A stretch of 64,000 bases of DNA from Flavihumibacter petaseus NBRC 106054 (GTDB lineage: Bacteria > Bacteroidota > Bacteroidia > Chitinophagales > Chitinophagaceae), in NCBI RefSeq assembly GCF_000974785.1, contig NZ_BBWV01000003.1, positions 62,001-126,000 on the forward strand, given 5' to 3'. This document shows, one piece after another, positions 16,795 through 26,522 of this stretch. Every line of letters begins with the position of its first letter. Position 1 is the stretch's first letter. The position numbers were made by a program, and so were the translations under genes. The notes below the pieces were generated by a model, which saw only the letters and a list, made by a program, of their open reading frames with translations, was not told the DNA's origin and did no database searches.

Positions 16795-17066
16795 TTTTAT
16801 AAGATTTTGTGTTGATGAAATTTTGTCGTTGACAACACAAAGTTGATACAGGAAAAGGAAGTAAGGCTGTGACTTGCGTCACATTCAAATGCAACGGCAC
16901 TTTATGTGATCTATGTCACACCGCTGCATATTTTTTCCGACAATGAATCCTTCTTTTGCGCAATAAAAGGCTCAAAATGCGTAATACTTTTTCTTAATAC
17001 TATGATAATTTTCCCCCTACATTTACATGCAACTTTCCGCACAACTTTGCGCAGCCATTAAAACCA

Positions 17067-17591
17067 GTGAAACATTCAAACGTCATAGCGGTCAGGAACG
17101 GAAGTCATGAAGCATACTTCCAGGTCTTCAATGACTATCATGCGCGATTGTATCAATACATCCATAAGTTTACCGGTTCCGCCTGGCTCGCCGAAGAAGC
17201 CGTTCAGCTCACGTTCATCAAGCTCTGGGAAAAACGGGAAAGCCTGTCAGAAGAATATTCCATGTCTACCCAGCTCTTCCGCATGTCGAAATGTATTGTG
17301 ATCGACCTGTTGCGAAAAGAAAAATTGCGGCAGACCCAGGAACTGCAGGACATTTTCGCCATGGAAAATTCTATTTCGGACAGGCTGGTGCAGAAAGATG
17401 AACTTGTGCATACCTTATCCGTGATCAGGAACCTGCCGCACCAGAGCCGCCGCGTGTTTGAACTGAGCCGGATCGAAAATCTTTCGCATAAAGAGATCAG
17501 CCATATGCTCTCCATCTCTCCCAAAACGATCGAGAACCATATTACCAAAGCGGTCAAATTCATCCGCCAGAGCCTGAGTATCTTTTTTTAA
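17067..17591 (+). CDS. ECF-type RNA polymerase sigma factor
   Basis: The 174-residue protein has sigma region 2 (DYHARLYQYIHKFTGSAWLAEEAVQLTF, about 23-50, split across family motifs) and region 4 with the helix-turn-helix HKEISHMLSISPKTIENH (about 142-159). This is the FecI-like group of Bacteroidota, which is normally controlled by the FecR anti-sigma factor encoded next to it. The start is a GTG at 17067, as no ATG is suitably placed. FecR follows after 41 bases, then SusC, SusD and a phosphatase, so this factor probably controls that locus. Confidence 0.9.
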   Translation: MKHSNVIAVRNGSHEAYFQVFNDYHARLYQYIHKFTGSAWLAEEAVQLTFIKLWEKRESLSEEYSMSTQLFRMSKCIVIDLLRKEKLRQTQELQDIFAMENSISDRLVQKDELVHTLSVIRNLPHQSRRVFELSRIENLSHKEISHMLSISPKTIENHITKAVKFIRQSLSIFF

Positions 17592-17632
17592 ATCCGGATA
17601 GGGGATTTTTTCCGCTCATACGAATAATAGTC

Positions 17633-18697
17633 ATGGACATTTCGCGACAGCTGATCGAAAAATTTATCACAGGGCAATGCACACCAGAAGAACAGGAACT
17701 GGTAAGTGCGTGGTTCCGGGAATATCCTGAGAAATTTTCCGAGTACTATACTGAAAGTTCGTGGGAAGCATTCCAGGTAGATGAATCCATTCCTGTTCCG
17801 GGCGAAAGGCTCTGGTCATCCATTCAGCAACAGGTCAGCCAGGGAAGGGCCCGCCGCCTGCGCACCATCTGGTCAGTTGCGGCAGCCATTATGATCATCA
17901 TCACCGGTTATGCCGTCTACCAGTTGAGCCGGCCCGAAACAACAGGCGAAGGCACAATTGCCCGTAAAGCACCGGCACAAAAAACTTTACCACCGCATGC
18001 CATCACACCCATGCCGCAAACCAGGAAAACCATCGCCAATACTTCGGATGATTTCGCATCCAGCACCTTGCCGGACGGCAGTGTAGTGAAGATCGGACCG
18101 CAAAGCAGCATCACGTTCGACAGCCTTTTCCGCAACAACACACGCGATATCTTCCTGAGCGGAGAAGCTACTTTCACCGTGGTGAAAGACAAAACAAGGC
18201 CGTTCATCGTCCACTCGAAAAACTTTACCACCACTGCGCTGGGTACTGTTTTCACGGTCAACGACCGAAACCCTTCCTATGTGATCATCCGGCTGCATTC
18301 CGGCAAGATCGTCATCAGGAAGGAAAAGGATTTCGCTCCTTCTTTCAATGAAGTATACCTCTCTGCGGGACAACAATTAAAAGTGAACAGGACCTCACTC
18401 ACAGCGAATGTCACCACTATTGCCGCAACACGACGCCCGCCGCTGGCTACACCCCGCATTAAACCTGCCATCCTCAGTTTCAATAAACAGTCCCTGCCGG
18501 AAGTACTGGCAAAACTGCAACAGGAATATCACGTGGAGCTGCAGTATGATGCAGCTGCCCTCGCCAATATGGAGTTTACAGGTGTTTACGACCCGTCGAA
18601 GATGACCCTGCAAGCTTTCCTCGAAACCCTTTGCCTGCTGAATGAGCTGAACCTTATTGAAAACAACAGCAACAATTTCACCCTGCAAATCAAATAA
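17633..18697 (+). CDS. FecR-family anti-sigma factor with DUF4974 C-terminus
   Basis: The 354-residue protein has a cytosolic N-terminal part (about 1-80), one membrane helix (SVAAAIMIIITGYAVYQL, about 84-101), a periplasmic FecR domain (TLPDGSVVKIGPQSSITFDS to about 250) and a C-terminal DUF4974-type domain (FNKQSLPEVLAKLQQEYHVE, then LQAFLETLCLLNEL). FecR proteins hold the sigma factor inactive and pass on a signal from a loaded outer-membrane transporter. It lies between the sigma gene and SusC. Confidence 0.92.
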   Translation: MDISRQLIEKFITGQCTPEEQELVSAWFREYPEKFSEYYTESSWEAFQVDESIPVPGERLWSSIQQQVSQGRARRLRTIWSVAAAIMIIITGYAVYQLSRPETTGEGTIARKAPAQKTLPPHAITPMPQTRKTIANTSDDFASSTLPDGSVVKIGPQSSITFDSLFRNNTRDIFLSGEATFTVVKDKTRPFIVHSKNFTTTALGTVFTVNDRNPSYVIIRLHSGKIVIRKEKDFAPSFNEVYLSAGQQLKVNRTSLTANVTTIAATRRPPLATPRIKPAILSFNKQSLPEVLAKLQQEYHVELQYDAAALANMEFTGVYDPSKMTLQAFLETLCLLNELNLIENNSNNFTLQIK

Positions 18698-18783
18698 TCA
18701 ACCACCATAGTAATCACCAGTTTACACATGCCGCCTGGCCTGTGCATACTATCCTTTTCCCAAAAATCAAAACCAACCAGTTT

Positions 18784-21700
18784 ATGAAGCGACTGCTAAT
18801 CTTCCTGCTGGTGCTCTGCGCGGGCGCATCCCGGCTAACCGCGCAGCTCAGCAACAACACCGCCACCGGTATTATCCGGAATGAAAAAGGTGAAGCGCTC
18901 GAAGGCGCCGTCATCCAACTGCAACAACCGGCAGGTGATTTCAAACAATCCACAACAACCAACAAAAAAGGTCTCTTTACTTTCGGCAATGTTCCAGCGG
19001 GAACAGGCTACAGTTTTATCGTAAGTTATGTAGGCTATCTGACCGATACCCTTCCGGGTTATGAAATGAAGGAAGGCGGTCGCATTTCGCTCAGCGTGAA
19101 CCTGCGCAATAAGGTCGCTGAGCTGGACAAGATCGTGGTGGTAGGATATGGCACCATGCGCAAGAAAGATCTTTCCGCTGCCGTGGCCGAAGTGCCCGAT
19201 ATGCAGCAGATCCAGGAAAGACCAGTACTGGATGTGGCCAACATGATCCAGGGAAAGGTAGCCGGCGTGACCGTGGTCAGCAATGGCGGACACCCCAACT
19301 CCACGCCCGAGATCGTGATCCGGGGGAAGGGCTCCCGCGGCAACGAAAGCCCGCTCTTCGTAGTGGATGGCGTTCCCAATGCGCCCTATAACCCGGCTGA
19401 TGTGGTGAGCATGACGATCCTCAAAGATGCGGCTTCCGCAGCTATTTACGGCGCTTTCTCCGGTTCTGCGGGGGTTATCCTCGTCACCACCCGCCAGGCG
19501 AAGCAGGGCAAACCCAGTGTGGAATATGCCGGCTTCGTGGGCATGAAACAAGCCTGGAAAACCCCGCAGTCCCTCACGGCAGATAAAGAAGCAGAAGTGT
19601 CTAACCTGGCCTTCACCAACGCCGGTCAAGCCCCGCTGGACGGCTGGAATGCTTCCATCAATCCCGATGCGCAGGTTACCCGTACTGACTGGATAGACGA
19701 GATCTTCCGCACCGCCCTCGTACAACGCCATACCGTTACGGTGAATGCAGGTTCCGAAAAATTCTCCACCCTGTTCCAGGGTCGATATGAAGAGAACCAG
19801 GGAACACTGATCAATACCTATAGTAAGAATCTCTCCGCACGCTTCAATGCGTTGTATTCCTTCAATTCAAAGTTCAAGTTCAAACAGGAACTATTCATCA
19901 ACAACCACGACAGCCGTGGAACAGAAACTTCCAGTGGTTATACAGGAACCATTCTTTCCGCCATCTACATGCCGCGCTCAGCAACGCCCTATTACGAAGA
20001 CGGTACTTTCGGCGGTGTAGGTCCAAGGAACTCCGACTACCTCGGTATTCATGGGGACGTGGTGAACCCGGTGGCCACCTTGCTGCGCAACAAACCCTAT
20101 GACCGGAGCACCGACATCCAGTCAGTATCCGAACTGCGGGTAGCCAATATCGTGAAAGGGCTTTCTTTCCTGACCCGCTTCTCCTACCGCCAGGGTTCTT
20201 CCCTCTACAAGAATTTTGAACCACGACGTACCGAACCCGGTAAGCCGAATGATCAGAATACGCTGTCCTATTCTACGGGCAAAACGTATAACTGGATCTG
20301 GGAAAACACCCTGAATTACAGCAAAACAATTGGCCGGCATAACATTGGCGCCATGGCCTCCACCACCGCCCAGGAGTTTTCTGACCGGGGCTTCACTGCC
20401 GCTGCGAAAACCTTCGACAATGAAGCGAACTGGGCGCAGTTCCTCGTCAATGCCGGCAACTTCACCGACCTGCGTCCGAGCGACTGGGAAATTAAAGATA
20501 GAAATGTGTCGTATGTGGGGAGAGTTTCCTATAGCTGGGCAGACCGCTATTTTGTAACCGGTAGCTACCGTTATGATCTCGCCGGCAGGCTGGGAGATGG
20601 CTTCCGCGGACAAGGTTTCCCGGGTGTTACGGCTGCCTGGAAGGTTAGTTCTGAACCATTTTTTAATTTCAGCGCGATTGAGTTGTTGAAAGTGCGGGCC
20701 AGTTGGGGAATGATAGGCAATATCGGTTCTGTCAGGTACTACTATGGCTACCCGACTCTTACACCGGATTATACTTACCAGATCGGCAACGGGGCGCCAC
20801 AGTCCAACGCACTGTATATGGCCAGTGCGGTCAACCAGAGCCTGAGCTGGGAAACATCAGAGCAGAAAGACCTCGGCCTCGATCTCTCTCTCCCCGGAGA
20901 AAAACTGTCATTCACTTTTGATTATTTCGACAAGCTCACCGACAATCTCATCAATCCTATGACTTCCTGGCCCAGTACAATGGGCATCGCCCCACCTTAT
21001 ATCAACCAGGGTAAGATCCGCAATACCGGTTATGAATTTTCTGCTACTTATACGGGTAATGTGAGGGATGTAAAATATGTAGTGAGCGGTAACGTGGCCA
21101 CGCTGAAGAACAGGGTGGAATACATCGACGGCAACCCGGCATCCGTATGGCAGCATACGGATGCCTGGAGGGGAACCATCGCGCCTTACCGTTCCGCTGT
21201 GGGACAGCCTTATTACTCTTACTGGCTGATCAAAACGGATGGCATCTTTCAGAATGAAAAACAGATCACCGATCATGCAGGTCCCAATGGCGAACTTATT
21301 CAGCCGAATGCCAAACCCGGCGACCTGAAATTTGTGGACCAGAACAACGACGGCAAGATTGACGACAAGGACCGCGTGTACATGGGCGCTTCTTTCCCGA
21401 AACTGACCTATGGCTTTACGGCAAACGTCACCTGGAAAAGATTTGACCTGAGCATGTTCTGGCAGGGTGTAAGCGGTGTGAAACTCTTCAACGCGTTTAA
21501 AGAATCCACTCTCAATGCTTCCGAGCAGGGGTACAACCGCTGGGACAAGATCCTCGATGCCTGGTCACCCACCAACACGGGTTCCAATATTCCGCGCATC
21601 TCCGCAAGTGATGCCAACAAGAACTTCCAGACACCATCCGACTGGTACCTCGAGAACGGCGATTATCTCCGCCTGAAGAGCCTGGTGATCGGTTACAATT

Positions 21701-21870
21701 TCCCGAAAGTGTTCAAGACCGCCACGATGCGCGTGTACCTGAGCGGTGATAACCTCATCACGATCACCAAGTACAGCGGTATGGATCCAGAAGTGGGCGG
21801 TATCGGCCTTGACGGCGGACAATTCCCCGTGTCAAGGGTATTTGCTGCCGGTGTAAAACTCTCTTTATAA
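18784..21870 (+). CDS. SusC/RagA-type TonB-dependent outer-membrane transporter
   Basis: The 1028-residue product starts at the ATG at 18784 with a signal peptide (MKRLLIFLLVLCAGASRLTA). It continues with a carboxypeptidase-regulatory-like domain (about 27-105), the SusC plug signature IVVVGYGTMRKKDLSAAV (about 118-135), a plug domain and a large C-terminal barrel. SusC proteins import large nutrients through the outer membrane using TonB energy and a SusD lid. The usual N-terminal STN signalling domain, expected when a FecI/FecR pair controls the transporter, is not visible: the regulatory-like domain starts directly after the signal peptide. SusD follows after 17 bases. Confidence 0.95.
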   Translation: MKRLLIFLLVLCAGASRLTAQLSNNTATGIIRNEKGEALEGAVIQLQQPAGDFKQSTTTNKKGLFTFGNVPAGTGYSFIVSYVGYLTDTLPGYEMKEGGRISLSVNLRNKVAELDKIVVVGYGTMRKKDLSAAVAEVPDMQQIQERPVLDVANMIQGKVAGVTVVSNGGHPNSTPEIVIRGKGSRGNESPLFVVDGVPNAPYNPADVVSMTILKDAASAAIYGAFSGSAGVILVTTRQAKQGKPSVEYAGFVGMKQAWKTPQSLTADKEAEVSNLAFTNAGQAPLDGWNASINPDAQVTRTDWIDEIFRTALVQRHTVTVNAGSEKFSTLFQGRYEENQGTLINTYSKNLSARFNALYSFNSKFKFKQELFINNHDSRGTETSSGYTGTILSAIYMPRSATPYYEDGTFGGVGPRNSDYLGIHGDVVNPVATLLRNKPYDRSTDIQSVSELRVANIVKGLSFLTRFSYRQGSSLYKNFEPRRTEPGKPNDQNTLSYSTGKTYNWIWENTLNYSKTIGRHNIGAMASTTAQEFSDRGFTAAAKTFDNEANWAQFLVNAGNFTDLRPSDWEIKDRNVSYVGRVSYSWADRYFVTGSYRYDLAGRLGDGFRGQGFPGVTAAWKVSSEPFFNFSAIELLKVRASWGMIGNIGSVRYYYGYPTLTPDYTYQIGNGAPQSNALYMASAVNQSLSWETSEQKDLGLDLSLPGEKLSFTFDYFDKLTDNLINPMTSWPSTMGIAPPYINQGKIRNTGYEFSATYTGNVRDVKYVVSGNVATLKNRVEYIDGNPASVWQHTDAWRGTIAPYRSAVGQPYYSYWLIKTDGIFQNEKQITDHAGPNGELIQPNAKPGDLKFVDQNNDGKIDDKDRVYMGASFPKLTYGFTANVTWKRFDLSMFWQGVSGVKLFNAFKESTLNASEQGYNRWDKILDAWSPTNTGSNIPRISASDANKNFQTPSDWYLENGDYLRLKSLVIGYNFPKVFKTATMRVYLSGDNLITITKYSGMDPEVGGIGLDGGQFPVSRVFAAGVKLSL

Positions 21871-21887
21871 CATTCAAAAGTGCTAAC

Positions 21888-23483
21888 ATGAAACGTTTAC
21901 AATATTTCTCGCTGGTCCTCGTGCTTGCACTACTCGGCACAGGCTGTTCAAAAGACTGGGTGGATACAAAACCCAATGGCGCACCTTCACTCGCGTATCT
22001 GTGGGATGGTGAATCGAATGTGGAAAAAGGTATCGCGTCTCTGTACATTTCCATGCGTTTTGAATCCACCTGGGGACGAAACCTCTTCTGGATGCAGAAT
22101 GCCAGTGACGATCTCATCGTAGGCCGCTCCAAGGCCGATGGCGAGAACATCAAAAACTTTATCTGCTCCGGCCGCGAAGGATACATGACCGGTCCCTGGA
22201 ACGATCTGTATACTTCCCTCGCCAATGCCAATGCTGCCATCGATGGGGTGCAGAAGGCCACCAATGTTTCCGAAGATTTCCGGAAGCGTGCGTTGGGCGA
22301 AGCATATTTCATGCGCGGGTTCATCCATTTCTGGATTGCTTATCTCTGGGGCCACGAACAACAGGGTGTTCCTTATGATGGTATTGAAAACAGCGAATAT
22401 GGCAAGCGCATCGCACCGCAACTGCCTTCGGTGAAAGACAACTATGCGATCATCGCCAGCGACATGCAGAAAGCTGCTGAACTGCTGCCCCTGTTTGAAA
22501 CCTATGGTCCTGCTGACCAGGGCCGCGCACACAAAGCTGCAGCGCTGGGTTATCTCGTGAAAACCTACGCTTACTGGGCGCAATACGACAACAGCAAGTG
22601 GGCACAGATCCCTGCGATCGCTGACCAGATCAAAAACGAATGCCACCGTGCACTGATCACCGGCAAACCCACTGCAAAGGACAACTACAAAGCTGTTTTC
22701 TCCATCGATAACAACTGGAGCAGCGAATACATCTGGTCCGTCACTTCCGGTACCCAGGGTGGCTCTGAATTTATGGGCGTAGTACTGGAAAACAAAGGGT
22801 GGGGCGTATACAATGGCTGGGGCTATTTCCAGCCGACAGAAGAATTATATGAAGCCTACGAAAATGGAGACCCCCGCCGCGAAGTGACCATCCTGAAATT
22901 TGGAGACGATTTCACCTTCTTTGGTGAACAAAGAAAATATTTCTCCACCAACAGCCTCTCCGGTTTCCAGATCAACAAATACATGGAACCGTATAGCTAT
23001 GGATCAGATGGCGTAGCCAGCTCCAATACCAAGATTAACCAGAGCGGTGATTACCCCACTACGATGCTGAACTTACCTTTAATGCGGTATGCCGAAGTGT
23101 TGCTGTTCAAGGCGGAAGCATTGCTCCAGCAGGGACAAGCCGCTGCTGCTGCTGAGCCGCTCAATGAAGTGCGCGGAAGGGTGGGACTGGCGCCGATTAC
23201 CACCCCCACGCTGGCGGATCTTAAACGCGAGCGACGTTGCGAGCTGGCCTGCGAATGGACCGATCGCCTGCAGGACCTGAAACGCTGGGGGGATTATGCC
23301 GTGATCAATGCGCCGTTGCATGGCCGCATACACGACAATAAAACCGATCCGGCTTCCAACTATACGATCCAGACCGTTTGGCCCGCGCGGAATTTTGATC
23401 CTGCCAAACATATGGCCTGGCCGATCAATCCCGATGAGATCTCCAAAAGTAACGGCGTGTATAAGCAGACGCCAGGCTGGTAA
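21888..23483 (+). CDS. SusD/RagB-type nutrient-binding lipoprotein
   Basis: The 531-residue lipoprotein has a lipobox signal (SLVLVLALLGTGCSKDW, Cys about 20) and the alpha-helical SusD fold. LGEAYFMRGFIHFWIAYLWGH (about 124-145) and the C-terminal NLPLMRYAEVLLFKAEALLQ (about 390-409) are family signatures. It caps the SusC barrel and captures the substrate. The pair stands between an ECF/FecR system and a phosphatase, so a phosphate ester is the likely cargo (inference). Confidence 0.95.
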   Translation: MKRLQYFSLVLVLALLGTGCSKDWVDTKPNGAPSLAYLWDGESNVEKGIASLYISMRFESTWGRNLFWMQNASDDLIVGRSKADGENIKNFICSGREGYMTGPWNDLYTSLANANAAIDGVQKATNVSEDFRKRALGEAYFMRGFIHFWIAYLWGHEQQGVPYDGIENSEYGKRIAPQLPSVKDNYAIIASDMQKAAELLPLFETYGPADQGRAHKAAALGYLVKTYAYWAQYDNSKWAQIPAIADQIKNECHRALITGKPTAKDNYKAVFSIDNNWSSEYIWSVTSGTQGGSEFMGVVLENKGWGVYNGWGYFQPTEELYEAYENGDPRREVTILKFGDDFTFFGEQRKYFSTNSLSGFQINKYMEPYSYGSDGVASSNTKINQSGDYPTTMLNLPLMRYAEVLLFKAEALLQQGQAAAAAEPLNEVRGRVGLAPITTPTLADLKRERRCELACEWTDRLQDLKRWGDYAVINAPLHGRIHDNKTDPASNYTIQTVWPARNFDPAKHMAWPINPDEISKSNGVYKQTPGW

Positions 23484-23515
23484 TAGATGTTGAACAAACT
23501 TTCCTTTGATCAACT

Positions 23516-23544
23516 AAAAGGCTGTCGCTTGCCGGCAGCCTTTT
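23516..23544 (+). terminator. Intrinsic terminator-like hairpin after susD
   Basis: AAAAGGCTGTCG and CGGCAGCCTTTT pair as a stem with one G-T pair and a short loop, followed by CTCTTTTCTT. It lies 32 bases after the SusD stop and 36 bases before the phosphatase start, so it may end the sus transcript or attenuate read-through into the phosphatase gene. Confidence 0.75.
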
Positions 23545-23579
23545 CTCTTTTCTTAATTTGCAACTACAAACGTATTTAC

Positions 23580-25418
23580 ATGTTCAGGCTCTTCCCCACG
23601 TACAGGCTTCTTCCGCTGATTTTTGTGCTGGCAATATCATCCGCCTTCGCACAGCCCGTGAACTATTCCACCGCCAATGCCCACTCGCACAATGACTACG
23701 AGAACGCCGTGCCATTCCGTGCGGCCTATGAAGCAGGTTTCGGTTCCATTGAAGCAGATATTTTCCTGGAAGGCGATCAGCTGATCGTGGCACACGACCG
23801 GGAAGGCGTAAAACAGCAAAGAACGCTGGAAGCACTGTACCTGAAACCTCTGGCCAACGGTATCCGGGAACATAACGGGCATGTATATGCTGACCCCGGC
23901 AAACCATTGCAGTTGCTGATTGATATCAAGACCGAAGCCATACCCACACTGGCAAAACTGGTCAGCTTGTTGCGTCAATATCCGGATCTCACCGCCTGCA
24001 AAACGCTTAAATGCGTGATCTCGGGCAATCGTCCCGATCCGGCGACCTTCAACACCTACCCGGATTTTATCTGGTTCGACGGAGAGCTGAACAAAACCTA
24101 CACGACTAATGCCCTCACAAAGGTTGCCCTGTTCAGCGATAACCTTCGCAACTACACAGCATGGAAAGGCTATAAAAGCAGTATCCCCGAAACCGAATTG
24201 CAGCGGCTGCAGCAAAGTATTCAGCGCAGCCACAGCCTTGGCAAACCCATCCGTTTCTGGAACGCACCGGATTCCATTACTGCCTGGTACCAGTTCATGG
24301 ACCTGAAAGTGGATTTCATCAATACCGACCGGATCAGCGATATGGCGGCCTTCCTGGATAAGCTGGGTGCCACCAGTTTCACGTCCACCTTCAGCAACCA
24401 CGCCTATCAGCCCACGTACAAAAGCGATGGCGCTACCCGGAAGGTCAAAAACATTATCCTCCTCATCGGCGACGGCACCGGGCTCGCCCAATGGTATGCC
24501 GGCTACACGGCCAACAAGGGGCAACTCAATGTTTTCCGGATGCGACATATCGGCCTGTCGAAAACGAGTTCGCACGACAATTTTGTAACGGATTCTGCGC
24601 CGGGTTCAACCGCCTTTTCCTCCGGGGAAAAGACCAACAACCGTTATGTGGGCGTTGACCATACCGGTGCACCACTCACCCTGCTGCCAATGATCCTGGC
24701 AATGAAAAAGATCAGGACCGGCCTCGTGACCTGCGGCGATATTACCGATGCCACACCGGCGGACTTTTATGCGCACCGGATGGATCGCGACAGTTCCGCA
24801 GCGATCTTCACTGACCTGGGCCGCTCGCCCGTACAGTTCGTATGGGGCGCCGGCAACAAAAGTTTTACGCCAGCCATACAGAAACAATTGGAAGATCAGC
24901 AGTTTCACGTCACCACTTCAATCGACAGTGTTCCTCTGAAAACCGTTTCTAAATGGGTGGTCCTGGATGACCGCGCCGGGCGTTCAGTATTGGGCCAGCG
25001 CGGCAACTGGCTGCCGGATGCCTTCAGCAAAGCGCTCCAGGTGCTTGGTTCCGGAGAATCCGGCTTTTTCCTCATGACCGAAGGCGCACAGATCGATTAT
25101 GGCGGACATGGAAATAACCTGCCTTATGTGGCCACAGAAGTGATCGATTTCGATGAAGTGGTTGGAAGGGCCCTGCAATTTGCCGACGCCAATGGAGAAA
25201 CACTGGTGATCGTTACAGCCGATCATGAAACCGGCGGGTTATCGTTGTTGGATGGCAATTACAGCACCGGCTCCATCAGCGGGCAGTTTGCGACCGGGCA
25301 TCATACCGCAATGCCCGTACCCGTATTTGCCTATGGACCACAGGCACAATTGTTCCAGGGTGTTTACGAAAACACGGCATTGTTCGGAAAAATGCTGAAG
25401 GCTTTGGGTATAAATTAA
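23580..25418 (+). CDS. Fused glycerophosphodiester-phosphodiesterase-like and alkaline phosphatase protein
   Basis: The 612-residue product starts at the ATG at 23580 with a signal peptide (residues 1-24). The first domain (about 30-265) is GDPD/PI-PLC-like: HSHNDYE (35-41), SIEAD (56-60), IVAHD (69-73) and LIDIKTEA (113-120). The second domain (about 286-612) is an alkaline phosphatase: LIGDGTG (295-301), TDSAPGSTAFSSG (337-349), GDITDATPADFYAH (386-399), EGAQIDYGGH (501-510) and TADHETGG (546-553). The order suggests that the first domain cleaves a phosphodiester and the second frees phosphate from the product. It is exported and follows a SusCD pair, which fits phosphate scavenging. The upstream in-frame extension is rejected because it runs through the terminator hairpin and gives no signal peptide. 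Confidence 0.9.
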   Translation: MFRLFPTYRLLPLIFVLAISSAFAQPVNYSTANAHSHNDYENAVPFRAAYEAGFGSIEADIFLEGDQLIVAHDREGVKQQRTLEALYLKPLANGIREHNGHVYADPGKPLQLLIDIKTEAIPTLAKLVSLLRQYPDLTACKTLKCVISGNRPDPATFNTYPDFIWFDGELNKTYTTNALTKVALFSDNLRNYTAWKGYKSSIPETELQRLQQSIQRSHSLGKPIRFWNAPDSITAWYQFMDLKVDFINTDRISDMAAFLDKLGATSFTSTFSNHAYQPTYKSDGATRKVKNIILLIGDGTGLAQWYAGYTANKGQLNVFRMRHIGLSKTSSHDNFVTDSAPGSTAFSSGEKTNNRYVGVDHTGAPLTLLPMILAMKKIRTGLVTCGDITDATPADFYAHRMDRDSSAAIFTDLGRSPVQFVWGAGNKSFTPAIQKQLEDQQFHVTTSIDSVPLKTVSKWVVLDDRAGRSVLGQRGNWLPDAFSKALQVLGSGESGFFLMTEGAQIDYGGHGNNLPYVATEVIDFDEVVGRALQFADANGETLVIVTADHETGGLSLLDGNYSTGSISGQFATGHHTAMPVPVFAYGPQAQLFQGVYENTALFGKMLKALGIN

Positions 25419-25888
25419 TGCGCCTTGACCAGGTGTTTCAGGATGACGATCTGCCCCAGGTGGTAATAGGCGTGCTCCACGATGCCAAAGAAGTTGTGGC
25501 GATAAGTGGAATGCCGGTCTTTGGTATTTGTGTCCAGATTTTGTTCAGGAAATTCCTCCATGGCATAACCCAGCGCTTTGAACGACTCATGGGCTTCCCT
25601 GATGAGGTCCTGCCATTCCGTTTCATTGCCGGGGATCCGCAGGTCAAAACCATTGCTGTCAGGGATTTCCGGGTTTTCACCCGCAAGGCGTTGCAGCAGG
25701 ATCTGGTTCCAGTAAAGGAGATGGCTCACCAGGCCCGCAATGGTATTCGGCGATCCGGGCGTAACGGTCAATGCTTCCTCCAGGGAAACCGTTTGCAATG
25801 TTTCCAGCAATGAAACATCCGTCCAGTTCCCGCCTTCTGCAAAGCTGAGCAGGTTGTCAGCCAGGTGTTGGGTAAATTGCCTTTCCAT
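25415..25888 (-). CDS. DinB-family protein
   Basis: The 157-residue protein has the four-helix DinB-like pattern: TIAGLVSHLLYWNQILLQRL (about 48-67, with the first metal-ligand His) and HNFFGIVEHAYYHLGQIVIL (about 130-149, with two further His). The family binds a divalent metal and includes thiol transferases; this member's substrate is unknown. Its stop overlaps the stop of the convergent phosphatase gene by 4 bases. Confidence 0.85.
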   Translation of the reverse strand: MERQFTQHLADNLLSFAEGGNWTDVSLLETLQTVSLEEALTVTPGSPNTIAGLVSHLLYWNQILLQRLAGENPEIPDSNGFDLRIPGNETEWQDLIREAHESFKALGYAMEEFPEQNLDTNTKDRHSTYRHNFFGIVEHAYYHLGQIVILKHLVKAH

Positions 25889-25920
25889 GATCGCAATTGA
25901 AGGTACTACATTTCCAAAGT

Positions 25921-26086
25921 CAAAGTGAAGGAGTGCCTTGTCGCCCGTCTTTGACTGCCGTAGCTTTAGTGTAGGCAGTAGCTTTAGCGTAGGAGGATGC
26001 CTTTCTGAAATTGAGTAAAATGTAAAATCGAGTGAAATGAGCCACCAGCCTGCGTTTCATGAATTTATACGGTTGTGAACAACTAA
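25921..26086 (-). repeat. Dispersed intergenic repeat, copy A
   Basis: Read on the minus strand, this stretch contains ACAACCGTATAAATTCATGA, then CTGGTGGCTCATTTCACTCG and a tail with CGCTAAAGCTACTGCC and CTAAAGCTACGGCAG. The same order of elements occurs at 47359-47545 on the plus strand. In one frame both copies encode a related peptide (YKFMKRRLVAHF here, YRFLKRCLVAHF there). It overlaps the left end of the inverted-repeat element at 26029-26234. Confidence 0.7.
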
Positions 26087-26234
26087 TGAACATGCTGGTT
26101 ATTCTGGCGCCCAGCCACTGGTATCCCGATTTTCCCGATTTCACACCTGGCAATTTACACGCATAATCGAACCATTTGTAAACGGATAGTACATATACGG
26201 TTGTACAATGCAGTCTGGTGGCTCATTTCACTCG
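26029..26234. repeat. 206-bp element with perfect 20-bp inverted ends
   Basis: CGAGTGAAATGAGCCACCAG at 26029-26048 and its exact reverse complement CTGGTGGCTCATTTCACTCG at 26215-26234 enclose 166 bases with no gene. Just inside, the direct repeat TATACGGTTGT occurs at 26066-26076 and 26194-26204. The layout is like a miniature inverted-repeat element or two oppositely placed copies of one repeat. No target-site duplication was identified. The rest of the 634-base gap (25889-26522) shows nothing else that I can name; bases 26235-26522 contain only short frames. Confidence 0.7.
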
Positions 26235-26522
26235 GTTTTTGTATTTTGCGCTTTTTTGAAAAAACAGCCCCCCGATGCTGCCCCGGTGCCGAAATCCATG
26301 GAATAGAATAACAGACCCAATTCACCAGTCAAACATTGAATTGTTAGGAGCAGAAAGTTCGCGTGAGCGCAACCGTACGTGCCTTTTCTTCGTAAACTCC
26401 ATTAACGGGTTTCCGGATTAAAATTGGTGCTCCAATATTTAATCTTCCCGTTGATTGCAGTTTTTGCCAAACTGCGCTAATTTGTAAAGGCCCATTTTCA
26501 TAAACCTTAACCGCCCCTGATC

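Noticed and set aside
26235-26522. Short minus-strand frames upstream of the gene at 26523
   Set aside because: They are brief and have no motif.
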